A stretch of 14,837 nt of DNA from Sphingobacteriales bacterium. GTDB taxonomy: Bacteria; Bacteroidota; Bacteroidia; Chitinophagales; UBA2359. The stretch is from positions 1 to 14,837 of the forward strand of contig JADKCK010000115.1 in NCBI GenBank assembly GCA_016718845.1. The letters are read 5' to 3'. The position numbers were made by a program, and so were the translations under genes. Under the pieces are notes generated by a model. It searched no databases. It saw nothing but the letters and a program-made list of their open reading frames with translations, and had not been told where the DNA came from. Of this stretch, positions 7,372 to 14,837 are shown piece after piece. The stretch's first letter is position 1. Every line of letters begins with the position of its first letter.

Positions 7372-8903
7372 TTATTGAACAAGGACTTTGGCAAACAGTT
7401 TGGCAATTTCTTTGCCGCCTTTAAAGTTTAGGTGGGTATAATCTTTGTTTGCCCAGCCGTTTTTTACGTAGGTAAGCATGGCATTTTTGCCGCCCATGGC
7501 GTTGTACATATTCCAGAACATTAGTTGATGTTTTTTAGCCATATTTTGTTGGGTTGTTATCATTTTATCTAAGCCTTCATGGGTGGCTCTCTCGCCGTTT
7601 TGATTGGTGCTGCGGTCGCTAACGCTAAACAACATAATGGGCGTGTTTGGAAAAGCTTTTTTTACATGTACAATGGCTGCATCCATTACTTTTATATAGT
7701 TTTGGAGATGAGCCTCGGTTGGGAAAGATACATTTAAACCATATTGCAATACCACCAACGAGTAGTTTTGTTTTTCGTTAAACTCCTCGAACATTTGCGA
7801 ACGAATGCGTTTTAGTTGAGGTCCCGACACACCACGTACCGAAAAGTTATCGACATAAACACCATCGTTGCCCTCTAACGAGGCTCCATAAATATATACA
7901 TCGGGTGCGTTGCAATAAAAATCGATGCCTTTAATTTTGGCATCGCTTTTTACGAGTAGTTCGTGCAGGTGGTCGTCTTGTTCAAGGGTTTCGGCAATGG
8001 TTTCGCCCTTGTTTACGCTGTATTTTATGGTGGCGTTTGGGTTAGATGGATTGATGTAAAACAAACGGGCTTGCGTAAAATAGGTGCTGTTTTTGTACGA
8101 GTTGGTTGTTTTGTACGATACCCAACTACCCTCGGCGGCGGGCTGATGGCAGTAGCCACTTATGCCCAAATAACGCGATGTTTACCGGCATCGAGTATTG
8201 AGTGGGTTATCCAGTTTTTAGAGAAGGTGTGGCTAACAGAATTGCGAAAATGTGCCGCAGGCGAGGCTATGGGTACAAAACCAACGCCTTTGCCGCCCCA
8301 TTCGGTTTGTAGCAAATCGCGCAGATTGCCCAACATAATATCGCCCTCTACAAACGAGTCGGCAAGAAAAGCAATGCGCACTTTTTGCCCTGCACTTTTG
8401 TATGCTTTTATATTAGCCAACAACATGGTAAGGGCATCGCCTTCGGCGGTATAATCCTCAAGGTAATTGGTTGTAGACGAGGCTTTTATGTTAGCCAAAT
8501 CCTCGTCGGTTATTTGTGCGGCTTTCGAGGGTTTGGTTTCGGTGCTTTCGTTTTCGAGTGTGTAGGTATTTTGGGGAGCGTTGGGTTCGTTTTTTATTTT
8601 GGGTGGTTTGTTGTTTGCAAAGTTTGCCAAGGTATCTGGCTTTGGTGGTGTTGCAACGGTATCTTCTAGGTAGGTTTCGGTATAAAGGGTATCGACAAAC
8701 GAAGTATCCATCACAAACACATCGGTGGTGCTTGTGGCAGGGTGTTTATCTTGCAACGAGTCGGGCAATACATCGGCAAGTATGTTTATCTTTTTTAGTC
8801 TAAATCCTTTATAGTTTATTTCTTTTCCAAAAGCCGATAATAAAACTAATAAAACAACAACCAATAAAGTAAGAAAAAAGGTTTGGTTGATTTTGTTGGG
8901 CAT
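7372..8903 (-). CDS. Membrane-anchored SGNH-family protein, one frameshift
   Basis: Two open frames (8903-8160 and about 8169-7372) join into one protein of about 510 residues if a slip near 8169-8176 is corrected (HRYLGISGYCHQ across the joint). An N-terminal hydrophobic segment (TFFLTLLVVVLLVLLSAFG) anchors or exports it. A Pro/Thr/Asp/Glu-rich linker of about 100 residues follows, then an SGNH domain. Block I reads FLADSFVEGD, with Ala in place of the usual Gly of GDS but Ser kept. Block III reads LQYGLN with Asn kept. Block V reads DYTHLNFKGG with Asp and His kept. The start is put at the Met at 8903 because the upstream Met (8942) overlaps the -7 box. It likely works with the second SGNH protein and the MBOAT in glycan O-acylation. 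Confidence 0.82.
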
Positions 8904-8939
8904 AAATGAGGTGTATGGTATTTTCGTTTGTATGGGGTG

Positions 8940-8947
8940 CAAAAATA
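8940..8947 (-). promoter_or_regulatory. -7 box for the SGNH-SGNH-MBOAT locus
   Basis: Minus strand TATTTTTG, an exact TAnnTTTG match, 37 bases before the chosen start at 8903. A TTTTTG lies 15 bases further upstream, slightly closer than usual for the -33 element. Confidence 0.5.
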
Positions 8948-9125
8948 CGCTAAAATAACCAACAAAAATTATTTTTTGTGTACTTTATTTTGGAGCTACA
9001 AAATTGAGTATTTGTATTATTTGAAAAACATACCTATCTTAACAAAATTAATTGAAATTTCATGTTAATTTTTTGTTTTTTATTTTTTAGCTTGCATAAA
9101 TAGGGTATTTTTAGTTAATTTAGGC

Positions 9126-9133
9126 TATCTTTG
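9126..9133 (+). promoter_or_regulatory. -7 box for the DinB-family gene
   Basis: TATCTTTG, an exact TAnnTTTG match, 44 bases before the ATG at 9177. It diverges from the SGNH promoter across a 178-base AT-rich gap that shows nothing else. Confidence 0.5.
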
Positions 9134-9176
9134 CAAGTCAAAAATTGAGTATTTTATCACAAAAAAACATTACAAC

Positions 9177-9667
9177 ATGTTAAACTTATCTCGCCAAGGT
9201 ATTATGGGAGCTTTGCTCGATGAATACCAAATGTTATTGATGATTTAAAAGCACATATTGCTAACCTAACCGATGCCGAGCTAGCAACCATAGTAGATAC
9301 ACAAACTAGCAATAAAGATTGTGTATCTATACAATCGGTGCTTACTCATATTATATGGTGCAGCTATAACTACGTTACAATGATAGACATGCATAGAAAC
9401 GATGCCGCTGCTAATTGGACAAAACGGGTTACGTATAGCACTATTGCCGATTACAATGCTGCACTTGATACAGCATTTGAGCATAATGTGCGTTTTTTTG
9501 AAAACATTGCCGACTCAGAAATGGCTCAATTTGCCCCCGAAAACAAATTAACAACTTTTTGGGGACAACTATACGATTACGAGCAACTCATGGAACATGC
9601 TATTGTACATGTGTCAAGACACCGTCGACAAATACAAAAGTTTATAGCTATACTTCGGGCAATATGA
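9177..9667 (+). CDS. DinB-family protein, one frameshift
   Basis: Translation from the ATG at 9177 gives MLNLSRQGIMGALLDEYQ and then hits a stop. Adding one A to the A3 run at 9229-9231 restores the frame (DEYQNVIDDLKAHIANL), and the protein runs to the TGA at 9667, 163 residues. It has the four-helix DinB/YfiT pattern with His58 (LTHIIW) and His141/His145/His149 (MEHAIVHVSRHRRQ), the usual divalent-metal ligand region. DinB-like proteins are small cytoplasmic metal-binding proteins, some acting as thiol-dependent S-transferases; the substrate here is unknown. The next in-frame ATG after the break lies at 9338 and would lose the first metal ligand, so the upstream start is preferred. Confidence 0.85.
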
Positions 9668-9741
9668 ATTAAGTAGTCTTTCAAGCTAATACTGTGGGGT
9701 ATAAATTTGGGGGTTGGTTTTGCTTTTTCATCGATAAATAA

Positions 9742-9827
9742 CCATATTACACCCCTAACGGGGCTGAAAATACGATTTTCCAACATTACCGCTACCCATA
9801 TTACGCCCCTAACGGAGCTTAAAATAC
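9742..9827. repeat. Two REP-like direct repeats with CCCCTAACGG core
   Basis: A 32-base unit at 9742-9773 recurs at 9796-9827 (29 of 32 positions identical, period 54). Each contains CCCCTAACGG; the first copy is a perfect CCCC-TAAC-GGGG hairpin, the second is degraded to GGAG. The 272-base gap 9668-9939 shows nothing else beyond AT-rich DNA. It is probably a dispersed intergenic repeat. Confidence 0.55.
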
Positions 9828-9939
9828 TACTTTTTACCCGACAGTATTAAGCTGAATAGCTATTAAGTATGAAAATGCAAAATACCCCAATCACAAAAAA
9901 AAATAAAAAAACCATTAAGCATTAAAGAAACAGAATAAC

Positions 9940-10230
9940 ATGATATACATAATTTTTACATTATTTTTTTCTCTGTACATTATATGGGCATACAGGGCTT
10001 GGTTATATATTATATATAAACAAGGTAAGGGTATAGAAAGGTCTTTTTTAATATTTATATTAAAACAAACGTTTTTTAGAGTTATTGGTATCGGAGCATA
10101 TCCTCCTTTTTTAATTTTAAATAACGATAACCCTGAATATAAAAAAGATATAATTACTATAAATATGTTTACAATAATAATATATATACTTATGTTTATT
10201 ATTTTAATGTTATCATTTATAGTATATTGA
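9940..10230 (+). CDS. Small hypothetical membrane protein
   Basis: The frame encodes 96 residues with a hydrophobic N-terminal segment (about residues 1-20), a short charged or aromatic middle with NNDNPEYKKD, and a C-terminal hydrophobic segment (about 73-95), so two membrane spans are likely. I do not recognise a family. It is very AT-rich with heavy use of ATA and TTA, unlike neighbours that use CGC, GGC and GCC freely, which may mark foreign origin. An overlapping minus-strand frame (10250-9915) is judged a shadow. A terminator facing the plus strand follows at 10359-10401. No clear ribosome site or promoter is seen. Confidence 0.5.
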   Translation: MIYIIFTLFFSLYIIWAYRAWLYIIYKQGKGIERSFLIFILKQTFFRVIGIGAYPPFLILNNDNPEYKKDIITINMFTIIIYILMFIILMLSFIVY

Positions 10231-10358
10231 TACACAATATATATAATCACTATAAATCACTTTGCCCAAGCTGGTGCAGTTTTTCGCGCCCATAACTCAC
10301 CAAAACTCAAAAAATTAGCGTACAAGCAAATGCTTTGAATTAAGGTGATATAACACAC

Positions 10359-10401
10359 AAACTGCCTTTGCCTGGTATTAAACCAAACAAAGGCAGTTTT
10401 T
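10359..10401 (+). terminator. Intrinsic terminator between the small membrane gene and hflX
   Basis: AAACTGCCTTTG (10359-10370) pairs with CAAAGGCAGTTT (10388-10399) over a 17-base loop. The plus strand continues as T runs to 10401. The minus-strand run is weaker (GTTTGTGTG), but the same hairpin sits just beyond the probable end of hflX and could serve both convergent genes. Confidence 0.75.
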
Positions 10402-10420
10402 GTGGGCAGATGTGGTTTTA

Positions 10421-11647
10421 TTACACCTCTTGCTCCCAACTTTGGTTGCCGCATTGTATGCCACCTGTAACGTTGGGCATACTCGGCTTGTATTTTTTCG
10501 AGTACTAAGCTGCGCAATTCTTCGATACCTTCGCGCTCGGTTGCCGATATAAAAACGCTGTTATTTTCGGTGCGTGTTTGCCAATTTTCTATTAGTTCTT
10601 GCATCATTTCGTCTTTGGTTTCTTGGTCTAAAAACTCATCAAAATAGGTTGTTTTGTATAAGTCGAGTTTATTAAACACCATCAACATGGGTTTGTCGCC
10701 GGCTTTAATGTCGGCAAGGGTTTTGTTAACTACCTTAATTTGGTCTTCGTGTTGTGGGTGGGCAAGGTCTACAACATGTAGTAAAATATCGGCTTCGCGC
10801 ACTTCGTCGAGGTTGATTTAAAACTTTCGATGAGGCGGTGCGGCAATTGCGGATAAAACCTACTGTATCGGACAACAAAAAAGGGTGTTTGCTCCCAAAC
10901 TACTTTTCTTACGGTGGTATCCAGGGTGGCAAACAATTTGTTTTCTACAAACACATCGGCTTTGCTTAACAGCACCATTAAGGTAGATTTACCTACGTTG
11001 GTATAACCCACTAGTGCCACGCGCACCAAGTCGCCGCGTTGCTTGCGGGCGGTTAGGTTTTGGCGGTCAATTTTTTCGAGTAAATCTTTAAGGCGTGCAA
11101 TTTTTTCGCGCACTACTCGGCGGTCGGTTTCAATTTCTTGTTCGCCGGGTCCTCGCATACCAATACCCCCACGTTGGCGTTCAAGGTGTGTCCAAAGCCC
11201 TCTAAGGCGGGGCAATAGGTATTGCATTTGTGCCAACTCTACCTGTGCGCGTGCTTGTGCTGTTTGGGCGCGTCCGGCAAATATGTCGAGGATAAGAAAA
11301 GTACGGTCTACTACTTTACATTTTAGTTCTCGCTCTAAAACGGCTTGTTGGGTAGGGCTTAGGTCGTCGTCAAAAATAACTAAATCAATTTCTTTTACCT
11401 CTACATATTCGCGTATTTCTTCGAGTTTGCCTTTGCCTACAAAGGTGGCGTTTTCGGGGTGTGGCAATCGTTGTTTAAAGCTACGCAATACGGTTGCTCC
11501 GGCTGTTTGTGCCAAAAATTCGAGTTCGGCGAGGTATTCATCTAACTTAATTTCGGGCTGATTAGGCAATATTAAACCCACCAAAATGGCTTTTTCGATG
11601 TGTTCTATAGGGGTTTTATCGGAGGTTAGTTTTACAATTTCTTTCAT
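10421..11647 (-). CDS. hflX: GTPase HflX, frameshifted
   Basis: HflX is a ribosome-associated GTPase that can split stalled ribosomes under stress. The protein starts at 11647 (MKEIVKL). It shows the HflX N-domain, the signature GRAQTAQARAQVELAQMQYL (residues 125-144), the Gly-rich GGIGMRGPGEQEIETDRR (160-177), then the G domain: G1 GYTNVGKST (214-222) and TLDTT (241-245). Next come three homopolymer errors: an A run at 10877-10882 one too long, TT at 10847-10848 one short and GG at 10811-10812 one short. Correcting them restores SDTVGFIRKLPHRLIESF and TLDEVREADILLHVVDLAHP. NKLD (G4) and SATEREGIEEL follow. The C-terminus is unsure: the raw frame runs through the terminator to 10257, but a double stop in the next frame at 10423-10418, just before the hairpin, is the more natural end. 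Confidence 0.9.
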
Positions 11648-11670
11648 AATTAGTGTAAAGTGTTTGGATG

Positions 11671-11695
11671 AAAAACAGCCCGAATAAGCTGGGCT
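11671..11695 (-). promoter_or_regulatory. Terminator-like hairpin in the hflX leader
   Basis: On the minus strand AGCCC, nine bases, GGGCT, then GTTTTT lie between the hflX -7 box and start codon. The 5-bp stem with a T run could be a weak attenuator, or chance. Confidence 0.25.
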
Positions 11696-11746
11696 AAGTA
11701 AGGGCTTGCTGCTGCAAAAATGTTAGGCAATGCAAGTAGTATGGTA

Positions 11747-11754
11747 CAAAGATA
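11747..11754 (-). promoter_or_regulatory. -7 box for hflX
   Basis: Minus strand TATCTTTG, an exact TAnnTTTG match, 100 bases before the ATG, giving a leader of roughly 90 bases that contains the hairpin at 11671-11695. Confidence 0.5.
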
Positions 11755-11858
11755 GCGCATTTTTGCGATTATTGTGCTAATACCCAATTAAAACATACCT
11801 AAACGGTTTTATAAAAAGCTAAAATGTAGCCTTGTTGTAAAATATGAGGTACATTTTG

Positions 11859-11866
11859 TAGTTTTG
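11859..11866 (+). promoter_or_regulatory. Candidate promoter of the Crp/Fnr regulator gene
   Basis: TAGTTTTG matches TAnnTTTG, and TTG at 11835-11837 lies 21 bases upstream, within the usual -33 spacing. It is about 95 bases before the restored start at 11961. Confidence 0.4.
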
Positions 11867-11960
11867 TGCTATTTTCTGGCAATAAATGTGGAACTTTGCA
11901 GGTGTTTTTGTTTCGGTTTTGTAACAGATGCCGTTGTTAATTTACTATTTTATCATTTGT

Positions 11961-12605
11961 ATGTGGTATCTCGAAAGTATAAATTTGTTTGACATTATTT
12001 GCCCGCACCGTTTTAAGAATTTAAACAAACGCCACCTTTAAGGAGTATAAAAGGGTGAGTTTATTTATTTGCACCACGACCTATCTACGCGCCTTTACTT
12101 AATTGCAAAAGGTAAGGTTAAGTTGGTGCAATATACCAACGAGGGCGACGAGGTATTAAAGGCTATTTTGTCGCGGGGCGAGGTGTTTGGCGAAATGGCA
12201 CTATTGGGCGAGGAAAAACGCAACGAAGTAGCCTTGGCTGCCGATACCGTAAGCTTATGCCCTATAAGTATTGAAGATTTGCAAGAAATGATGCGAAAAA
12301 ACCGCGATTTGAGTTTGCATATCTACAAAATAATTGGCTGGCGCATCAAAAAGTTAGAACGCCGCCTTGAATTATTGTTTTTTAAAGATGCTAAAACACG
12401 TTTGTTGGCGTTTATCAAAGACCTTGCCCACGAAAATAGCACGATACAAAACAACCAAACCATTATAAAACACCATTACACACAGCAAGATATTGCTAAT
12501 TTAATTGCTACCTCGCGCCCAACACTTAATATTTTACTAAACGAGCTAAAAGAAGATGGTATTATTGAGTTTAACAGGGGCGAAATAAAGATTATAGTTT
12601 ATTGA
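11961..12605 (+). CDS. Crp/Fnr-family transcriptional regulator, two compensating indels near the N-terminus
   Basis: The raw frame is open from 12069, but the family needs about 36 more residues. From the ATG at 11961 the sequence reads MWYLESINLFDIICPHRFKN. After removing one C near 12035 and adding one A to the run at 12049-12052 it continues KEYKKGEFIYLHHDLSTRLY in the same frame as the rest. The restored protein has 214 residues, normal for the family. Residues 25-115 form the cyclic-nucleotide-type beta roll with GEVFGEMALLGEEKRNEV (from 73). The usual Arg-Ser/Thr cAMP contact reads Arg-Asn, so cAMP binding is doubtful, and no cysteine cluster for Fe-S is seen. A long dimer helix follows, then a winged HTH (YTQQDIANLIATSRPTLNIL, 173-192). 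It is a cytoplasmic DNA-binding regulator; ligand and targets are unknown. Confidence 0.88.
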
Positions 12606-12612
12606 TAAAAAT

Positions 12613-12650
12613 ACCTTAGTAGTTTAAGGTGTAATTTGTTGGTTTTTTTT
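12613..12650 (+). terminator. Possible weak terminator after the Crp/Fnr gene
   Basis: ACCTTA (12613-12618) and TAAGGT (12625-12630) form a 6-bp stem. A T8 run follows only 12 bases later (12643-12650), so the geometry is poor. It lies in the gap between convergent genes. Confidence 0.3.
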
Positions 12651-12727
12651 CTTATAAATAAAACCTTTATTGAACAAGCGATATCACTAGTTTCCGGTTT
12701 TGTGTTTATTTACCAAATGGCTTACTT

Positions 12728-14125
12728 TCAATAAAGGCTTGTTTGGCTTGGCAGTGGTGGTTTCGATACAAATTTGCCCTCTTGGTCAATCATAAAATAA
12801 AGCGGTACGCCGCCAATGTTGTATTGTTTGGCAATCTCCGAGTCTATACCGTCGGGTATGCGCAAATGCACGCCGGGTAGTGCTTTTTTAGCCACCATAT
12901 TACGCCAAGCCTCGTCGTTTTATCAACCGATACGTATAAAAACACCACATCTTGGTCGTTGAGTTGTTGTTTTAGTTCTTTTATGTAGGGTGTTTGCTGC
13001 AAACAAGCGTGACACCAGCTTGCCCAAAAATCTAGATAAACAACTTTACCTCTAAAATCGCTCAAAAAAACGGTATTACCTTGTAGGTCTTGCAACGAAA
13101 AATCGGGTGCAAAGCTACCGGGTGCAAATTTTTTGGCGTTTGCAAAAACCTCGCCAACTACTTTGGCGTAGGCTAAATAAGGGTTTGTTTGTTCAAAATG
13201 GGTGTACATGGTTTCTAGGTCGGCAATACCCTCGGTGGCAACCGTCGCCGAGCCATTTAATATAAGTTTGGCAAGGGTAAAATACCGTATTTTTTCGTCG
13301 GTCAATAAATTTTGGGCTATGTTGTATTTGGCAAGCATTGCCGATTGGCTACTAAGTTTTGTTTATCGAGTTGATATTGGTAGGTAAGATAGGTTTGCAA
13401 AAAATCGTTGTAGGGTCGGCTATCTACCAACAAATTGTTTTGAAGCGGAATTTGCGTCAAAAAATTGTAGTACGAGTGCGGCACTAACCAATCAACCGAG
13501 GCGGCAAAGCAACAAATCTAGCCCCACTTATAGCACATCGCCGCGGGCATAATCCTCAAAATGGTCGGTAAATGGGTGTTTTAGGATATAATCGTTCAAA
13601 AACCGCATTTTTCGGTCTTTTAGGTTGTTGCCATATAGGGCAAAAGCGTCGGTGCTCATGCCGTCGGTTTTTAGGTCTATGTAGGTTTGGTCTACTTCTT
13701 TGCCATCAAACTGGTTGTGGTATGCCACCATATAATTGTTGTTGTTGGCTCGTCGCTGCTCCATTGTATGGTTTTCACATACTTATCTGCCTCAAAAGTA
13801 ACTTTTGTGCTGATTATGCGTTACATATATCAACATATTTTCAAAGCCGTGTTCAAAGCGCACAATGGCGGCATTGCTAATCCTAAAAGCTAATTTAAAA
13901 ATTGCCTTGCTCGTCGAGGGTGTTGATATGATGGTGCGCTCGTTGGTTAGTGCATCGGTAACAATGGTTACGCTTACTTCTTTGCCGTCGGGTATTTTTA
14001 TGTTTCCTTCGATAAGGGTGTAGCCCTGAGCCTGAGCAAATAAGGCATAAAACAAACAAAGAAATAAGGCAGATAGGTGCTGTGGTTTCCTGGTAAAAAA
14101 TTGAGCGACCAAAAAGTAGAAGCAT
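12728..14125 (-). CDS. Secreted TlpA-like thioredoxin-family protein with N-terminal DUF4369-type region, multiply frameshifted
   Basis: Three open frames (14112-13792, 13764-13528, 13338-12844) and the gaps between them read as one protein of about 460 residues. It opens with a signal peptide (ALFLCLFYALFAQAQG), then a beta-rich DUF4369-type region (YTLIEGNIKIPDGKEVSVTI). A helical middle follows (SVDWLVPHSYYNFLTQIPLQ in a gap frame, then MLAKYNIAQNLLTDEKIRYF). The thioredoxin domain has FAPDFSLQDLQGNTVFLSDF, WASWCHAC (active-site CHAC at about 13014-13003) and, beyond a lost A at 12918-12921, NDEAWRNMVAKKALPGVHL and the cis-Pro loop IGGVPLYFMID. The stop is at 12730-12728. It should be a periplasmic thiol-disulfide reductase. 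About seven indels must be corrected. The ATG at 14125 lies two bases past the stop of the upstream gene, so I prefer it to the TTG at 14112. Confidence 0.82.
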
Positions 14126-14127
14126 TA

Positions 14128-14806
14128 TCAACGCAAAAAACACAAAATTATCTTGGCGAGCTGGCATATGGCATACACGCCGCATAATGGCAACTAACTG
14201 CCGCCATCACAAACAAATGCCAAATGGCGTGGTTATGCAAATCGTTGCAGGACATAAAGGCGTTACCAGTCATCAAAATCATACGGTTGATAACCGAGCA
14301 AAGCACTGTGGGTAAGTAATGATAATTGTACTTTATAAATAAACGCCGATACCTTCCGACCTGCACATGCAACGACAGGTCGATGAATTGCTAAACGGTC
14401 GAAGGTGATGGCGTATGGCAAACTTAAAAATAATGTAATATATCAGCGACCAAACAGTTAGCAGACTATAGACTGCCCATACATTTAACAAATTGCCCAA
14501 TGCAAAGAGGGTGTAACTGCCCACAATAGCAAATAAATAGAGGCGTAGTCAGCGAAGTGAAACAGAAGAAGCTTTTTTGCCTCGATGTGCTCTAACTTGA
14601 TGGTAGATGGTAAGAGTAAGGCAACGTAATTGCCGCCGCAATGCCCAGGAAATATGGTTTTTTTTATAATGGCACCATTGATAATGTTTTTGTTGCCCAA
14701 AAACCATACTAAAAGCCTGAAACCAATAATGGCTGACCACCCGTTAATGCCATGTGTTATATAGTTAAAACTCTTCGGTTTGGATGATAATTAAGTAGAA
14801 ATCCAT
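14128..14806 (-). CDS. trhA: TrhA/hemolysin III (PAQR) family membrane protein, heavily frameshifted
   Basis: Five overlapping short frames in this stretch are pieces of one protein of about 225 residues, the usual size. From the ATG at 14806 the pieces read: MDFYL, then YITHGING (N-terminal His of the family); SAIIGFRLLVWFLG; TIYHQVRAHRG (the family S--YH motif); LLLFHFADYASIYLL (family LDHSAIYLLI); GSYTLFALGNLLNVWAVYSL; and HNHAIWHLFVMAA then CHYAA, the C-terminal His cluster of the PAQR metal site. It ends VYAICQLAKIILCFLR with TGA at 14130-14128. It is a seven-span inner-membrane protein implicated in membrane homeostasis; the toxin-like name is historical. At least seven indels are needed, the worst in the window, so poor sequence near a contig end or true decay are both possible. 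The stop overlaps the start region of the next gene (TGATAATG), implying one operon. Confidence 0.7.
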
Positions 14807-14837
14807 TTATTTGTTGTTTTAAGCGGTTAGAAGATTA

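Noticed and set aside
7963..8803. Several plus-strand frames opposite the anchored SGNH gene
   Set aside because: They are Cys/Trp/Phe-rich antisense shadows of a recognisable gene.
9281..9786. Minus-strand frames across dinB and the REP-like repeats
   Set aside because: They are antisense to the DinB protein or span repeat DNA, with no homology visible.
9915..10250. A 111-residue minus-strand frame overlapping the small membrane protein
   Set aside because: It is a low-complexity Ile/Asn-rich translation of AT-rich DNA, antisense to a better frame with two clear membrane spans.
11043..11561. A 172-residue plus-strand frame opposite hflX
   Set aside because: It is an Arg/Ser-rich antisense shadow of the HflX G-domain region.
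13895..14185. Separate 96-residue gene between TrhA and the TlpA-like protein
   Set aside because: It is a composite of the end of trhA and a shifted frame of the TlpA-like N-terminus (it ends NTLDEQGNF, which continues into KLAF in the other frame).
1..14837. tRNA or rRNA genes
   Set aside because: No T-loop/acceptor pattern or rRNA-like conserved stretch was found outside coding regions.

Overview
The window looks like chromosome from a member of the Bacteroidota. Four things point that way: several genes are preceded by the TAnnTTTG form of the -7 promoter box, Shine-Dalgarno sites are poor or absent, DNA is fairly AT-rich, and the gene families (DUF4369/TlpA-type thioredoxin, paired SGNH proteins with an AlgI-like MBOAT, Crp/Fnr regulator, EamA, DinB, TrhA) are typical of that phylum. 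I cannot name a genus. Many genes are broken by one-base changes in homopolymer runs. The dnaK gene shows it best: a missing A and an extra T 69 bases apart scramble the ATPase phosphate-loop region and then restore the frame. I therefore read most breaks as sequence or assembly errors rather than gene death, and I describe split genes as single loci. Breaks crowd towards both ends of the window (1-1400 and 12700-14837), while 4300-8150 is clean. Layout. 1-235 (-): start of an EamA transporter. 375-1398 (-): badly broken gene for a free-standing GyrB/ParE-like ATPase-plus-transducer region with no TOPRIM domain. 1573-3460 (-): dnaK, with a 15-bp perfect palindrome and a sigma54-like sequence upstream. 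3645-4280: three tandem copies of a unit of about 225 bp; each carries three hairpins, the last a terminator, and resembles a small transcription unit. 4295-4329: bidirectional terminator. 4348-8903 (-): cell-envelope O-acylation locus, namely a membrane-anchored SGNH protein, a second exported SGNH protein and an AlgI-like MBOAT acyltransferase. 9177-9667 (+): DinB-family protein. 9742-9827: two REP-like repeats. 9940-10230 (+): very AT-rich small membrane protein. 10421-11647 (-): ribosome-associated GTPase HflX. 11961-12605 (+): Crp/Fnr-type regulator whose N-terminus is recovered by correcting two indels. 12728-14806 (-): a TrhA/hemolysin III membrane protein followed at once by a secreted TlpA-like thioredoxin with an N-terminal DUF4369-type region. 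How the genes work together. The clear functional unit is SGNH-SGNH-MBOAT. An MBOAT brings acyl groups across the inner membrane, and SGNH proteins transfer them to, or remove them from, a periplasmic or surface glycan. The trhA and tlpA-like genes are probably co-transcribed (TGATAATG junction). DnaK and HflX are housekeeping or stress proteins. The most unusual items are the tandem structured repeat between dnaK and the MBOAT operon, and the TOPRIM-less GyrB relative.
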